Shown here one piece after another: positions 23,001-30,769 of a stretch of 64,000 nucleotides of DNA. The position numbers and the translations under genes are program-made. Location: contig OY855915.1 of NCBI GenBank assembly GCA_963693305.1, positions 15,239,284-15,303,283 of the forward strand, given 5' to 3'. Under the pieces are notes generated by a model. It did not search any database. It was given only the letters and a program-made list of their open reading frames with translations, and was not told where the DNA came from. Source of the stretch: Meandrina meandrites (lineage: Eukaryota; Cnidaria; Anthozoa; Scleractinia; Meandrinidae). The first letter of the stretch is position 1; every line of letters starts with the position of its first letter.

Positions 23001-24932
23001 ATTCTTCACGGTTTTGCTGTTAGTGTCTAGTTGTTCGAAACTTTAAACAGGGATTGATGCATACTTCATGATCTGAGAAATAGTTTGCGTCTGGAAAGTC
23101 ATAATTTTCAAGATATTAAACAGAAGTACCTTTGTTCTTTTTGTTCCTTTGTAGTGATGGCGTAATCAGCCGTGAAGAGATGAAGAATTACTTTATGAAA
23201 GCAAATTGTCATGAGCTGAGTCAAGGCTTCTCGCACAGCTTTCAAGAGACAACGTACTTCACGCCAACCTTTTGTGACCACTGTGCGGGCATGGTAAGGA
23301 ATGCTTTCAGTTTTGCCTTTTATCAAAATTTCTTCTTTCCTTCCCTTCATGCTTTTAACGTCATACTTTTCCGTTATATCTTGCAGTTATGGGGGATCAT
23401 CAAGCAGGGATACAGGTGTAAAGGCAAGATTCTGAAATTGATGTTGTACCGCGATCCGCAAAACAGAACATTTATACAAATACATAAATCAAGATTTACA
23501 ATTGCTTGTTTTACAGAGTCTTTATTATTCCTGCCGGATGCAAGAAAGTTTCTGACAAAAGCAATCCGTTGTGTTGTCTTCAGTGGTTTTTAGAATTTGT
23601 TACCACCTTTGTTAATTGATGTTACTCAGGCCCTTAACGTGTTCTGTCGGAAACCCTCGAGTCTCTGTATTAACATCGGTTTTTTTCATCGCTGCTATAA
23701 CATGATCGCGTACGTTGCTTGAGAGACTTGGACTGACATCCTAAGATAGTCTGCTAAAGCAGTTAGTACATAGGAAACACGGGCTAGTCTAATTTTCAAT
23801 TCATTTCAATTTTGCTGGTTTTTTCCAGATTGTCACATTAATTGCCACAAAAATTGCAAAGGAGAGATAGTAAGAGGATGTCGTCAAAAGTCATCTAGCC
23901 AGTTAAACGGTGAGAATAATAACTCATTAATTCGGATGAGAAAGAGAAGGGGGCACTGTGGAGTAAGGTGTTTTGCTCAACAACACAACACAATGAACTT
24001 GGCTCGGCCTGAACTCAGACTTCTTGATCTGGAATCCAAGTCACTCGTGTCGTCACTCCAAGGGTATGATTTGACCGTGCTAGGGAATGTAAACTGCGTT
24101 GCATGGCGGGATACCTAGGATTGGAGCAAACACCTCGTAATCTTTACAATTTTGCCCACAACAGTAAAACGTTTCTCGTGAATGAGGGCTTCTTATTTTT
24201 AAAATTGTATTTTTTTTAATTCTCTTATACTAACTGGTTTTTCATTAACTGTTTCAGCCGTGGACAAATCTCTTCACAAAGTTGAGATGCTGAGAATTAG
24301 CAAGTGGAAAAACAAAATGAAGCTTCACAAACAATTTTCGGAAGAGTCACTGAAGTCTTTAAACGGCGAGTGTGTCAGTGTACCAATAGACCAATACAAA
24401 CAACTTCTTCGCGCCCAGCAGGTCAGTAGATAACAGCCCGTATTCTATAGTGTTGACACTGATAGCAATATTGTATCAGAGTTCTGCAGTGTGTTCTCCG
24501 AGTTATCTTCAGTTCATAACGAACAAAGTATACACCGCGATTTTCGTTGTACCGGAGGTTTCGATAGTTTTTTCCGTGTTAAACAAAGTAGAAATGCCTC
24601 ATGGCTAACCCGATAGTCAGGCGTTCTGAGGTTGTGCATTCCCCATCCGTGCGCGAGGGTAGGTCGTGTCTCTCAATCTGATAACGATGTCGTTATGATT
24701 ATTATTCTTTCGAAACTGAGTTCTTTCTACTGCAATTCCCTTATTTGACCTTTCATTTCAGGTAAATGAAGCGATCCTGGAGGAAAATGTTCGTCTTCAC
24801 AGGGACTTACAAAACGCTACACACAAGTTAGGCTTGTTGCAAAATCATCTGAATTCTCTCCGACAAAACACTGTTACTTTTATCCTGGATCAAATGGACG
24901 CCTTACAGATGCAGAAAGATACAGAGGTATAG
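358..24932 (+). CDS. RASGRP: RasGRP-type Ras guanine-nucleotide exchange factor (5' incomplete, 16 exons in window)
   Basis: Exons read from splice sites and homology: 358-454, 2044-2115, 6863-6985, 7861-8020, 13415-13588, 14435-14551, 17951-18048, 19655-19830, 20838-20918, 21332-21463, 22406-22521, 23155-23293, 23387-23423, 23829-23909, 24258-24421, 24762-24932 (TAG). They total 1938 nt, about 645 residues. Domain order is REM, CDC25/RasGEF, paired EF-hands, C1, coiled-coil tail, the diagnostic order of RasGRP (established). Such proteins load GTP onto Ras/Rap at membranes in response to calcium and diacylglycerol. The N-terminus before REM is outside the window. All junction phases close except 18048/19655, which is two bases short. 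The tail resembles vertebrate RasGRP C-termini, but I cannot assign a paralogue. The first in-line AATAAA after the stop is near 25382. Introns are large and repeat-laden. Confidence 0.93.
455..757. other. Intron sequence, nothing recognised
   Basis: AT-rich RasGRP intron between exon 358-454 and the foldback element at 758. No coding, repeat or RNA feature seen. Confidence 0.5.
758..1267. mobile_element. Foldback/MITE with about 75-bp inverted arms and 13-bp flanking direct repeats
   Basis: Arms near 771-849 and 1178-1246 are reverse complements with some differences. Both contain AAGCCAGTC, CTTGTTTTTATTGTAA and TTGTTGCGTGAAACT in opposite orientation. The same 13 bp, AATAATTAACATT, lies just outside at 758-770 and 1255-1267, as expected of a target-site duplication. 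The interior includes a G run at 991-1001. Superfamily not assigned. Confidence 0.65.
1313..1700. mobile_element. hAT-like MITE with CCCGG/poly-G termini
   Basis: The ends are inverted copies of GGGGTACTCAGGA followed by TTCAAG and GGGATGATC. The left starts CCCGG plus a G run and the right ends CCCCCTGGGG. Flanks are GGTGGAGA (1305-1312) and TGTGGAGA (1701-1708), an 8-bp duplication with one mismatch. An 8-bp duplication is the hAT hallmark (established). The body is T-rich repeats of GGATTTTTTTGGG. Confidence 0.7.
1709..2043. other. Intron sequence, nothing recognised
   Basis: Ordinary AT-rich RasGRP intron up to the acceptor at 2042-2043. Confidence 0.5.
2281..2297. repeat. Poly-C tract
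   Basis: An uninterrupted run of about 17 C in the RasGRP intron. Length is probably variable and error-prone in assembly. Confidence 0.9.
2386..2482. repeat. Left copy of 97-bp direct repeat bounding the LINE fragment
   Basis: Matches 6016-6112 over 97 bp with one difference (2400 G versus 6030 C). It starts GAAACATTTTTTGA and ends AAAAGAGTGGCC. LINE-like coding sequence begins immediately inside it. Confidence 0.9.
2870..3992. mobile_element. Nested hAT-type non-autonomous element, 1123 bp
   Basis: It begins TAGGGCTGCAACGATACA and ends with the exact reverse complement of those 18 bases. It is flanked on both sides by GAAAATGG (2862-2869 and 3993-4000), a perfect 8-bp target-site duplication. 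The LINE reading frame resumes after one GAAAATGG, so the element jumped into the LINE after that had inserted. The interior has subterminal CGATAC repeats and no transposase frame. Confidence 0.93.
5099..5136 (+). repeat. 19-bp tandem duplication inside the LINE
   Basis: TGTTTAAGTCCTTAAATTT occurs twice head to tail. It adds 19 bp to the LINE frame and causes a frameshift. Confidence 0.9.
6016..6112. repeat. Right copy of 97-bp direct repeat bounding the LINE fragment
   Basis: Pairs with 2386-2482. LINE coding similarity stops exactly at its left edge. Confidence 0.9.
6113..6862. other. Intron, nothing recognised
   Basis: AT-rich RasGRP intron remainder before the exon at 6863. Confidence 0.5.
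6986..7860. other. Intron, nothing recognised
   Basis: AT-rich, no structure or coding seen. Confidence 0.5.
8021..8936. other. Intron with a small hairpin
   Basis: The only structure seen is a short inverted repeat (GTGGCTTTCAC at about 8578 against GTGAAAGCCAC at about 8600). Otherwise unremarkable. Confidence 0.5.
8937..9675 (-). mobile_element. Tandemly duplicated Ty3/gypsy-like pol relic
   Basis: Two head-to-tail units, about 8937-9290 and 9314-9675 (period about 377 bp), share long stretches such as CTCTTGTAACTGTTCCAGG. Read on the minus strand they give a Ty3-like RT signature (LDN in place of the LDD catalytic motif, then [12 protein letters not shown] in the following helix). No open frame spans the domain and both copies are broken. 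Only a fragment of RT is visible. No LTRs seen. Confidence 0.6.
9676..12356. other. Long intron stretch, nothing firmly recognised
   Basis: AT-rich RasGRP intron. Short open frames here lack codon structure or similarity I recognise. Confidence 0.45.
12357..12866. mobile_element. Possible MITE with GGATCCAGG-like ends
   Basis: The left end reads CAGGGGCGGATCCAGG and the right ends GGACCCTCCCCCTGGAT, partly complementary and both rich in GGGGTCC. The arrangement resembles common non-autonomous DNA elements, but the termini do not match fully and no clean target duplication is seen. Confidence 0.35.
13415..20918 (+). CDS. RASGRP: RasGRP RasGEF catalytic exons
   Basis: Exon 13415-13588 begins FSEWKTY and contains [15 protein letters not shown], the CDC25 core helix with the Asn contacting Ras in the family. 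The earlier AG at 13413-13414 is chosen over 13420-13421 because it keeps phase 0 and recovers the family residues FS. Exon 14435-14551 carries [14 protein letters not shown], the 'N...m.i..gL' signature. Exon 17951-18048 carries YRKTL and HIPIL. Exon 19655-19830 carries QLKDLIALH and the P-rich end of the domain. Exon 20838-20918 carries [16 protein letters not shown], the conserved linker after RasGEF. Together these span the whole domain in normal order and spacing. Confidence 0.9.
13589..14434 (-). mobile_element. Intron with a tRNA-SINE head relic (about 13951-13990)
   Basis: The minus strand of 13951-13990 reads GGCATGGTGCAGTGGTGAG and then AGCACTTGCC, a tRNA A-box-like SINE head of a type common in corals (recognised from memory). 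No B box survives beside it. The rest of the intron is plain. Confidence 0.45.
14552..15391. other. Intron, nothing recognised
   Basis: RasGRP intron left part before the poly-G element. Confidence 0.45.
15392..15733. mobile_element. hAT-like MITE with poly-G end
   Basis: It starts GGGC then a run of about 24 G and GCAAGG. It ends CCTTGCCCCCCTC, inverted to the start. Flanks AGTAATGA (15384-15391) and AGTAATCA (15734-15741) form an 8-bp duplication with one mismatch. The body repeats TGTGAATC/GATTCA motifs. Confidence 0.6.
15742..16562. other. A-rich intron stretch, nothing recognised
   Basis: 16000-16340 is strongly A-rich on the + strand. The minus-strand open frame at 15989-16252 is a low-complexity by-product. 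Confidence 0.45.
16567..17200. mobile_element. TTAA-flanked foldback element with 280-bp arms
   Basis: Arms 16567-16846 and 16921-17200 are near-perfect reverse complements around a 74-bp loop. The element is bracketed by TTAA at 16563-16566 and 17201-17204. TTAA duplication is the piggyBac signature (established), so a piggyBac-mobilised MITE is likely. Each arm read outward encodes the same open peptide of roughly 60 residues, a consequence of the symmetry. It lies in the RasGRP intron upstream of exon 17951. Confidence 0.85.
17205..17950. other. Intron, nothing recognised
   Basis: Plain AT-rich sequence up to the acceptor at 17949-17950. Confidence 0.45.
18284..18614. mobile_element. MITE-like inverted-repeat element
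   Basis: CTGGTTTAAATG at 18284-18295 is inverted at 18603-18614. Inside, CATGCGCCGAAT is inverted against ATTCGGCGCATG. Internal segments repeat CGTCGCATTTTACATGC. No clear target duplication. Confidence 0.55.
18615..19654. other. Intron, nothing recognised
   Basis: AT-rich RasGRP intron remainder. Confidence 0.45.
19957..20040. mobile_element. 84-bp TA-flanked palindrome (GCCTG...CAGGC)
   Basis: Arms of 40 bp around a 4-base CGCC centre, one mismatch, flanked by TA at 19955-19956 and 20041-20042. It has the same terminal bases as 27115-27182 and 42272-42352. Confidence 0.8.
20043..20837. other. Intron, nothing recognised
   Basis: AT-rich, no coding. Ends at the acceptor before exon 20838. 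Confidence 0.45.
20919..21331. other. Intron, nothing recognised
   Basis: Plain intron between the RasGEF linker exons. Confidence 0.45.
21332..23293 (+). CDS. RASGRP: RasGRP linker, paired EF-hands and start of C1
   Basis: Exon 21332-21463 encodes an acidic/serine linker and ADWAAGLL, matching the VDWASG linker of RasGRP1. Exon 22406-22521 has EF loop [12 protein letters not shown] with all canonical ligands at positions 1, 3, 5, 7, 9 and 12. The second loop is split by an intron: DVN ends at 22521 and SDGVISREE starts at 23155, again with acidic or polar ligands throughout. Both loops therefore look able to bind calcium. Exon 23155-23293 continues into C1 with the first zinc ligands H and C-x2-C (CDHC). 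Confidence 0.92.
21503..21803. mobile_element. Two adjoining inverted-repeat elements
   Basis: A 20-bp sequence TTTAGTATCACCCAACTAGT (21503-21522) is perfectly inverted at 21683-21702. Right beside it, 21706-21803 is a second palindrome with inner arms 21731-21747 and 21761-21777 (17 bp, perfect) and outer AATTAGACCC/GGGTCTAATT. Both look like foldback MITEs in an intron. Confidence 0.65.
22038..22272. repeat. 33-bp minisatellite, seven units
   Basis: The unit starts CATTTGGGGACAGATAAGTA and ends CTTATTAAGTATA. There are seven head-to-tail copies. The sixth carries a 4-bp insertion; others differ by single bases. Because 33 is a multiple of three, several frames stay open, producing artificial repeat peptides. 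It is in the RasGRP intron before the first EF-hand exon. Confidence 0.92.
22522..23154. other. Intron, nothing recognised
   Basis: Intron splitting the second EF-hand loop. No structure seen. Confidence 0.45.
23387..24932 (+). CDS. RASGRP: RasGRP C1 zinc domain and coiled-coil C-terminus
   Basis: Exon 23387-23423 encodes [12 protein letters not shown]. Its donor is GC, not GT (AAAG|GCAAGA), and it joins exon 23829-23909, giving the last C1 ligands in the pattern C-x2-C-x4-H-x2-C-x7-C. All eight zinc ligands of a C1 domain are present and WG/QGYRC are as in DAG-binding members. Exons 24258-24421 and 24762-24932 encode a charged helical tail with heptad-like leucines ([22 protein letters not shown]) and end at TAG 24930-24932. 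GAG|GTATAG at the end could in principle be a donor, but the stop fits the family's end. Confidence 0.88.
23424..23828. other. RASGRP: GC-AG intron of RasGRP
   Basis: Starts GCAAGA and ends TTTTTTCCAG. Using GC at 23424-23425 is the only way to join AAA-G to AT-TGT and recover the C1 ligands. GC-AG introns are a known minor class. Confidence 0.8.
23940..24115 (+). mobile_element. Diverged SINE relic
   Basis: GGCACTGTGGAGTAAGGTG and the following TTTTGCTCAACAACACAAC match the central part of the SINE at 46600-46846 (which reads CACTATGAGAGTAAAG...TTGCCCAAGAACACAAC). The remainder is degraded. In a RasGRP intron. Confidence 0.5.
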
Positions 24933-26789
24933 GATTCGTAGACTGTAAAAAAAGAACAGTTTTCTTCAGTAGGAACCGGATTGATAGCCAGGAAACTAAC
25001 TCTGATGGAAACGTTTTTGTAATGATTTAATCTCAGCTGTATAATGAAGGAAAGATGTTAGAAAATTCAGATAAGGTTGTGTATTTGTTATCAGGCGAGT
25101 ATCACAAACAATATATAATGGTAAATGTCGTGCAATTTTGGTCTGAAATCATACGCGCGATTTAAAAATCGAATGAGCGTGCAACGCGAGTTCGATTTGA
25201 AATCACAAGTATGATTTCAGACCCAAATTGCACGACACGAAGTTTAATTACCTCCTTATTACATCCATTTTGAAATTGCACAATTTAATCGCCCAAATAC
25301 AGGATTTTAGTAAGTTCCAATATTTTGTTGATCCAGCCAATAAAAAAAATCGATTTAGAACAAAAAATAGTGTGATTCGCGAATAAATAAATAAATAAAT
25401 AAATCGCACTGCATTTTCCTGCAATTTCATTGGTTACTATAAATAAGCCTTGAAATCAGTCAGTGAGATTGTTTGATTTGATTTAGCGTTCCTTTCTCAT
25501 TGACTGAAGAAAAAAAAAAGATGTGATTTAGAGGAAAACAGAGTGCGATTCGTGAATCGCCAGAATCACCAGAGATTTCAAAAATAGATGTAATAAAACA
25601 GGTTATTAGTCGCCACTAGTTTTTAAGAAACCAAGACAGAAAGTAGATGAGGATGTACAGATTGTATTATCAGTCAATTCTGGCTGCAGGTAACGTTCCG
25701 ATGACGCAAATCAGCTTGAAGTTTCTACAATCGCTTTTATCCCATTAACGTTATTGGTCCGTGATGTGATTGCAAATTAAGCAGGACTTTACGATGTCAA
25801 ATAATTTATCGTTACCTTTAAATTGTACAGTAATATGATAAGCGATTGAAGTTACTATTTAAAATAAAAAATGAGAACAACTTATATTTCCCATTTCAGT
25901 AAAAGATGCTGAATTGTGGATTTAGTAATTTTATAATGCAGAATGTTTCTGTTGTGGTTCAAATTTACCCTTGGTAGTCTTTGTACGGTTTGGTGATGTC
26001 ATTTATTCTGGTGTATTGTAATATATGACAATGCAGGTGAAATTGAACTTTAACGAATCTACTGGTTCACTGATATCTGCATGGCAGTTTTAACGACGAC
26101 TATTTTGCGGAATGCAAAATAAGAGAATAGCATTCCTGGGTTGCCCACTTGCTCTCGGAACGAATTACTTCATTGGTTCTTAGAACAATAGATAACAGGT
26201 CATAACAATGCCCCTAGCCCTGAATAACAATAGCCGCAGTGCTTAAAGCAGGCAAATGAAAAAAGAGGTTCTAGAGAGGTAATGTCTTACTTCGATTCCT
26301 GTTAAACAATTAATCTATGCATTAAACCTGGATTAAACCCGTTTTCCCCTACCTCCCCTTCTGGATTTCCTTTTGCTCAAAAGTCGCGCTATTGTGTTCT
26401 GTTCATATTTTTGGGGTGTAGTACAGAGGCACAGATTTGCTCGATCTAATGCTAAACAAGAAGATGGAGTAAAATTCATTCCATCCGCGATCAAAATACA
26501 CCTTTGCTGCCTCAAAAATGAAAAGGAAATATTGTAAAGAAGACTCGACTGCAGAAAGGTGGATATCAAAAGTCTTTTGAAAAACGACAATACGTAAGAA
26601 AGTACATAAAAATCCTATTTGCTGGAAAATATTTTGTTTTCTTAACTCTCTCTCCTTTCGTCCGACTTGGAGAAAGAGAAATTTGAAAAAACTCTTGTAA
26701 GTGTCAAAAGAGTTTTTTCAATTTCTTTACTATGATCCAAGGTGTCACGCATCATTGACTCTATTTGGAGAAAAAGAGTCCGCGCACTG
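24933..26789. other. RasGRP 3' flank with a foldback at 25127-25236
   Basis: The 3' UTR probably lies in the first few hundred bases, with AATAAA repeats at 25382-25402 as the nearest polyadenylation candidates. Arms GTCGTGCAATTTTGGTCTG (25127 on) and their inverse ending at 25236, with an inner GATTT...AAATC stem, form a foldback repeat. Nothing else recognised. Confidence 0.5.
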
Positions 26790-26933
26790 TCACTAACGTA
26801 TCAATCAAATACAAAACAAACGGTGGAGGAGTCACTAACGTAACAATCAAAGACAAAACAAACTGCGCGGATCACTAACGTAACAATCAAACAAAACAAA
26901 AAGTGCGCGGGTCACTAACGTAACAAACAAACA
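26790..26933. repeat. Four-unit tandem repeat, about 41 bp
   Basis: Units start TCACTAACGTAACAATCAAA at 26790, 26832, 26872 and 26912, with an AAAACAAA stretch and a GCGCGG-like spacer. Units differ by a few bases. Confidence 0.85.
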
Positions 26934-26943
26934 GTAGTATAAC

Positions 26944-27103
26944 TGGCGTTCGACAAATACCACCTTATGTGCCAGAGTTTTATTTTCGTGTTTTAAACGT
27001 CCCACCGTAAATAACCGAGCGAGCGAGCGAGGTTATTTACGGTGGGACGTTTAAAACACGAAAATAAAACTCTGGCACATAAGGTTGTATTTGTCGAACG
27101 CCA
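26944..27103. mobile_element. 160-bp palindromic foldback element
   Basis: 73-bp arms 26944-27016 and 27031-27103 are almost perfect reverse complements, beginning TGGCGTTCGACAAATAC, around a 14-bp (GAGC)n loop. It lies just outside the left end of the large 27-42 kb element. Confidence 0.85.
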
Positions 27104-27114
27104 GATATACTATA

Positions 27115-27182
27115 GCCTGCGAGCAGGCTCAGTCGCGGCTTCGCCGCGCGCGGGTGACCCAAAGGTGAGCCTGCGAGCAGGC
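27115..27182. mobile_element. 68-bp TA-flanked palindrome (GCCTG...CAGGC)
   Basis: Begins GCCTGCGAGCAGGCTC, ends GAGCCTGCGAGCAGGC, and is flanked by TA (27113-27114, 27183-27184). Each end is itself nearly palindromic. Confidence 0.7.
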
Positions 27183-27697
27183 TAGATGTACTACTGAACT
27201 AGAAGTAATCATGGATTATGGGAGTGCGTTCGAGAGTCTCTCATGCGAGAAGACATTAGAAGGCAATTAATTGCGTTACATCAACGTCAACAATACTACG
27301 ACAAATGAATATTCAATGTACGTAACTTACCGATCAGAGCGAAGAAAACAACAGCAAAACGAACAACCATAAAGTCAACAACTCCCCCAAAACGTCGAAT
27401 CAACGTCGAGTTCGTACCAGTTTCCGGCCGAGACGAGATACGCGAAAACGAGGCCACGAGTACCAGTTTCCCGGCCGAGTACCCCTTAAAAAACCGAGCG
27501 GGGTGGACTTTTTACAAACTTCACACGAAATCTCAAAATTTCCTGGCTGTACATGATTAGGTGGCGTTCTCGTTCCTCGAACGCAACAAGGTGAAGAAAC
27601 AGGGGAGCGTTCGAACCGTAATAAAACCGGATAACCGGAGGGTTGTTCACCATTTAGATAGAAACGCCACCCCTGTTATATCGTTCGAACAGCGGCT

Positions 27698-27885
27698 ATG
27701 GTTCGTGGATCAAACAACTGCCAACTTTCCGAGGCCATTCAAAACCTCCCTCTAGAGTTTCTTGAAAAAATCTACAAGGAGTATCTTACCATAAAACTGA
27801 GGCAGAGTGCGGCTTTGGGCTGGGACAAGGTACACGAGCATATTTCAAAACTGCCTTTCTGTCATAACAGGCAGCGGATTGTACC
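27698..27885 (+). pseudogene. Partial + strand frame, F-box-like helix start, uncertain
   Basis: From ATG 27698 the frame encodes AIQNLPLEFLEKIYKEYL, then KLRQSAALGWDKVHEHI and LPFC. This looks coding (leucine/aromatic spacing, 'LP.e...kIy.eY'), and I recall similar short proteins repeated in cnidarian genomes, but I cannot name the family. After about 27885 the frame runs antisense to the minus-strand gene and is probably not coding. It overlaps the 3' end of that gene convergently. Function unknown. Confidence 0.35.
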
Positions 27886-28222
27886 CCGGGTACACTACGG
27901 GGTGGGTCAGTTGGCGCTGGTCGAGGACGGATGTGCGTGCAGACGAGTATGCTTCTTCTTCGGCTGCCTGGAAGTCGTTGCTGGCATCGGCCAAAGCTTC
28001 AGGTGCCGACTGAGTAACAGTTGCATTTTTAAGTTTTGCAGTAGCACGCGAAAAGTATCCCTGAATCTGCTGTGGTGTTAAAAATTCTTCTACTTTAAAG
28101 AGCCGCCCTCCGTTCTCTTTCCTCGCGTACCGCATTTCCCGTGTGCTTTTAGATGATTAGAACTGTAGTTATTAAGCATAATATTTGCATAGTACTCCTA
28201 GTTTCAATTCTTTATTCAGATT

Positions 28223-28266
28223 TATGTTTTTTTTTTGTTTTTTGTTGTTGTTGTTGTTGTTGTTTT
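28223..28266 (+). repeat. T-rich/(TTG)n tract
   Basis: Poly-T with TTG repeats inside the Penelope-like insertion, source of low-complexity open frames. Confidence 0.85.
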
Positions 28267-28523
28267 TTACTTCACTGTGAGTTACTATATGCCTACGAAA
28301 AAAAAGTGCATTCGATACATTTTAAAAAAAGACTAGAACAATATATTGTGTCATATAGACTCTTGGTTTTAGGCCATCGTAACTTGATTAAAAACATGAA
28401 ACAAACTGCGGTAATAAACATTGTGAAAAATCGCATTTTACTAACTTGACGTTTCGTATGCTATGCAACATACATTTTCGAAAGTATGAAATCGTCTGAA
28501 ATCGTCTGAAATCCTGTGTATCC

Positions 28524-28913
28524 AACTTCTATTCTTTCGTCAACCTCAAGATCATCTTTCAGAACACACGCCGCATCAAATCCTTCTTTCCGTACAAAGA
28601 CCGCCTTAATCGTCCTCAGCGATTTAAGGTCATTTACAAAGCTGGCTGCTGGGACTGCAATGATGTTTATATTGGAAAAACAAAACGACGACTTCATGAC
28701 AGGAAAACTGAACATTTTAAGGCCCTCACTAAAAGCGATCATCTATCAGCTATCGCTGATCATATTATTACCACGGGCCATAACATCAAATGGGATCATT
28801 TTGACATTCTAGCGTCCGGCAAAACTGACCTTCATTGTAAAATTAAAGAGACCTTATTCATCCAAGAGTTACAACCCTCATTAAATGCCAACGTTGGCAG
28901 TGAGAGGTTGTAA
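28524..28913 (+). pseudogene. Penelope-like GIY-YIG endonuclease domain (partial)
   Basis: The frame runs without interruption from 28524 to TAA at 28911-28913 (129 codons). It has YKAGCWDCNDVYIGKT, the Cys-bearing GIY-YIG variant characteristic of Penelope-like elements, followed by KRRLHDRKTEH with catalytic-type Arg and DHIITTGHNI. This domain nicks DNA for target-primed insertion in autonomous copies (established). The upstream RT is absent and there is no start codon, so it is a fragment. Confidence 0.85.
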
Positions 28914-29879
28914 CTCTATTAACCTAAGCGATAATATTAAGTTACTGCTGTAGATCAATTGTCTCAGTCTAGGTTCCAGACCCTTTTCATAACAATATAT
29001 AATAGTCGTTAAATTTTGTAACGGTCATACTTTCGAAAATGTATGTTGCATAGCATACGAAACGTCAAGTTAGTAAAATGCGATTTTTCACAATGTTTAT
29101 TAGCGCTGTTTGTTTCATGTTTTTAATCAAATATATTGTGTGTATGATAATGTAGAACGTCGTTTTTTTAACATTAAAAAAGTTATGTTTGTACCACAAG
29201 TAAATGTAAGAAGTGAATGTGTTATTTGTAAGTATAACTGACTCAAGTGAGCGTTGTAATGATAAGTAGATGTAACAGTGCATGTGGCGTTTCCGTATAT
29301 GCCATCGATGTAAGTAATGTAATGTGTTGTGATTAATAAAATATTATTAAAAAAAAAATTCCCGTGATACCTCCTCAGGGTCGGCCTTGTGGCCACTCTC
29401 CTGCCCGATCTGGAATTTCGCATCCAGATATTGACGCTTACTCTCACTAAAACGGGTAGCCTTTTTCATACCTTTGAGTGCCCAGCCTTGCATCAAGGGA
29501 GTTTCTGGCTCTTTAGTTGAGGCCGAGGCAGCAAGGGTTGGCTGGATAGTGGAACCCTCTTCAACTTTCGCGGCGTACGCTAACATAGCATGGTCTAAAA
29601 GGGTATGCCTTTCAGATACGAGCTTGCACTTCCCAAAGAGCAAGTGGTACTCCAGGTTGTAATACCTCTGATAGGTGCATATGCACCCATCACCAGGACA
29701 TGAGAACAGCGCACTGGTATCTTCTTTTTCATCCTCGTCTTCCTTCTCTCCTTCCTCTTCCTTATCCCCGTCTTCTTCTTCTCCAGGCCTCTTAGCTGTT
29801 ATGCGCTTTGTTTTTTAGCATGGTACAAAGTCACCATCAGACAACTCAGCCTTGCAGACGTCTGGTAAACTCACTGGAA

Positions 29880-30144
29880 CTAAACAGAAAATAGCTTAGT
29901 ATAATAAAAAGTATAAAAACGTGGCGTATAAATAAATCAAATATTTCCCCGGAAATAGGATTTTTATGTCCTTTCTCTGCGTGTGTATTGAGTAATTGCG
30001 AGAGGGCCTGGGAACGGCAGGGGAGATACCGGCACCATGAAGTCGACCCCCTATAACGGTTTTGCGTAGATCACATGACCCTCCAAGCCATGTGCTTGTC
30101 ATTGCGTCCCTGTTCATCTGCGGTACAAGACGTGTTTTATTGTT
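29880..30144. other. Intron / left DIRS boundary zone
   Basis: Between the minus-strand acceptor at 29880-29881 and the hairpin array. The exact left end of the DIRS element is not visible. No other feature seen. Confidence 0.4.
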
Positions 30145-30615
30145 GAGCCCTTGTTGCTCAAATTGTTATTATTGCCCAAATTATTGTTATTATTGAGCCC
30201 TTGTTGCTCAGATTATTGTTATTACGGAGCCCCTGTTGCTCAAAAATTAGTGTTATTATTGAGCCCTTGATGTTCAAATTGTTATTATTGCCCAGATTAT
30301 TGTTACTATTGAGCTCTTGTTGCTCAGCTTATTGTTATTATGGAGCCCCTGTTGCTCCAACTTATCGTTATTATTGAGGACCATTGAGCCCTTGTTGCTC
30401 AAATTGTTTTATTGGGCCCTTGTTGCTCGCGCTTTTATATTTGATCAGATCGCACTGCTCATTTATTCGATTTGTGATTGAGGCCCTGTTGCTCAAATTA
30501 TTGTTATCTTTGAGCTTTCGGTGCTCTGGTGTCCATTTTGTTAATTATTACTATCATTAAGCCCCAGTTTGCTTTTGTGTTGCATTGTCAATTTTTTAAG
30601 AGCCCTTGTTGCTCA
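30145..30615 (+). repeat. Leader array of about twelve GAGC...GCTC hairpin motifs
   Basis: GAGCCCTTGTTGCTC and close variants occur about twelve times, separated by AT-rich (ATT)-like spacers of 15-50 bp, ending 150 bp before the DIRS gag start. Each motif can form GAGC/GCTC around CCTTGTT. Confidence 0.8.
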
Positions 30616-30769
30616 TTTGACCCTTCTTGTTATTACAGTTTAGTGGCGAGGCACGATTCCTCGATCTCACTAAGTTAGTGATGGGACTTGCTACTGCGGC
30701 AACGAATATTGGTCATGCTTGCCCATACCTCCATTTTGCTTGTTTTGCGTGTTCCTTTTAATTTTTCAG

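Larger units (their letters stand above)
28144..29358 (+). mobile_element. 5'-truncated Penelope-like element with inverted flanking repeats and poly(A)
   Basis: The insertion is flanked by TTCCCGTG (28136-28143 and 29359-29366), a perfect 8-bp target duplication, and ends in a run of nine A's preceded by AATAAA-like TAATAAAATA. Arms of about 100 bp at 28377-28487 and 29033-29133 are inverted copies around a GIY-YIG endonuclease frame. Only the endonuclease part of the element remains; no RT. It splits an exon of the minus-strand gene. Confidence 0.82.

Noticed and set aside
30145..30615. CRISPR-like spacing of short repeats
   Set aside because: Short hairpin motifs with AT spacers of variable length in a retrotransposon leader; no Cas genes, eukaryotic context.
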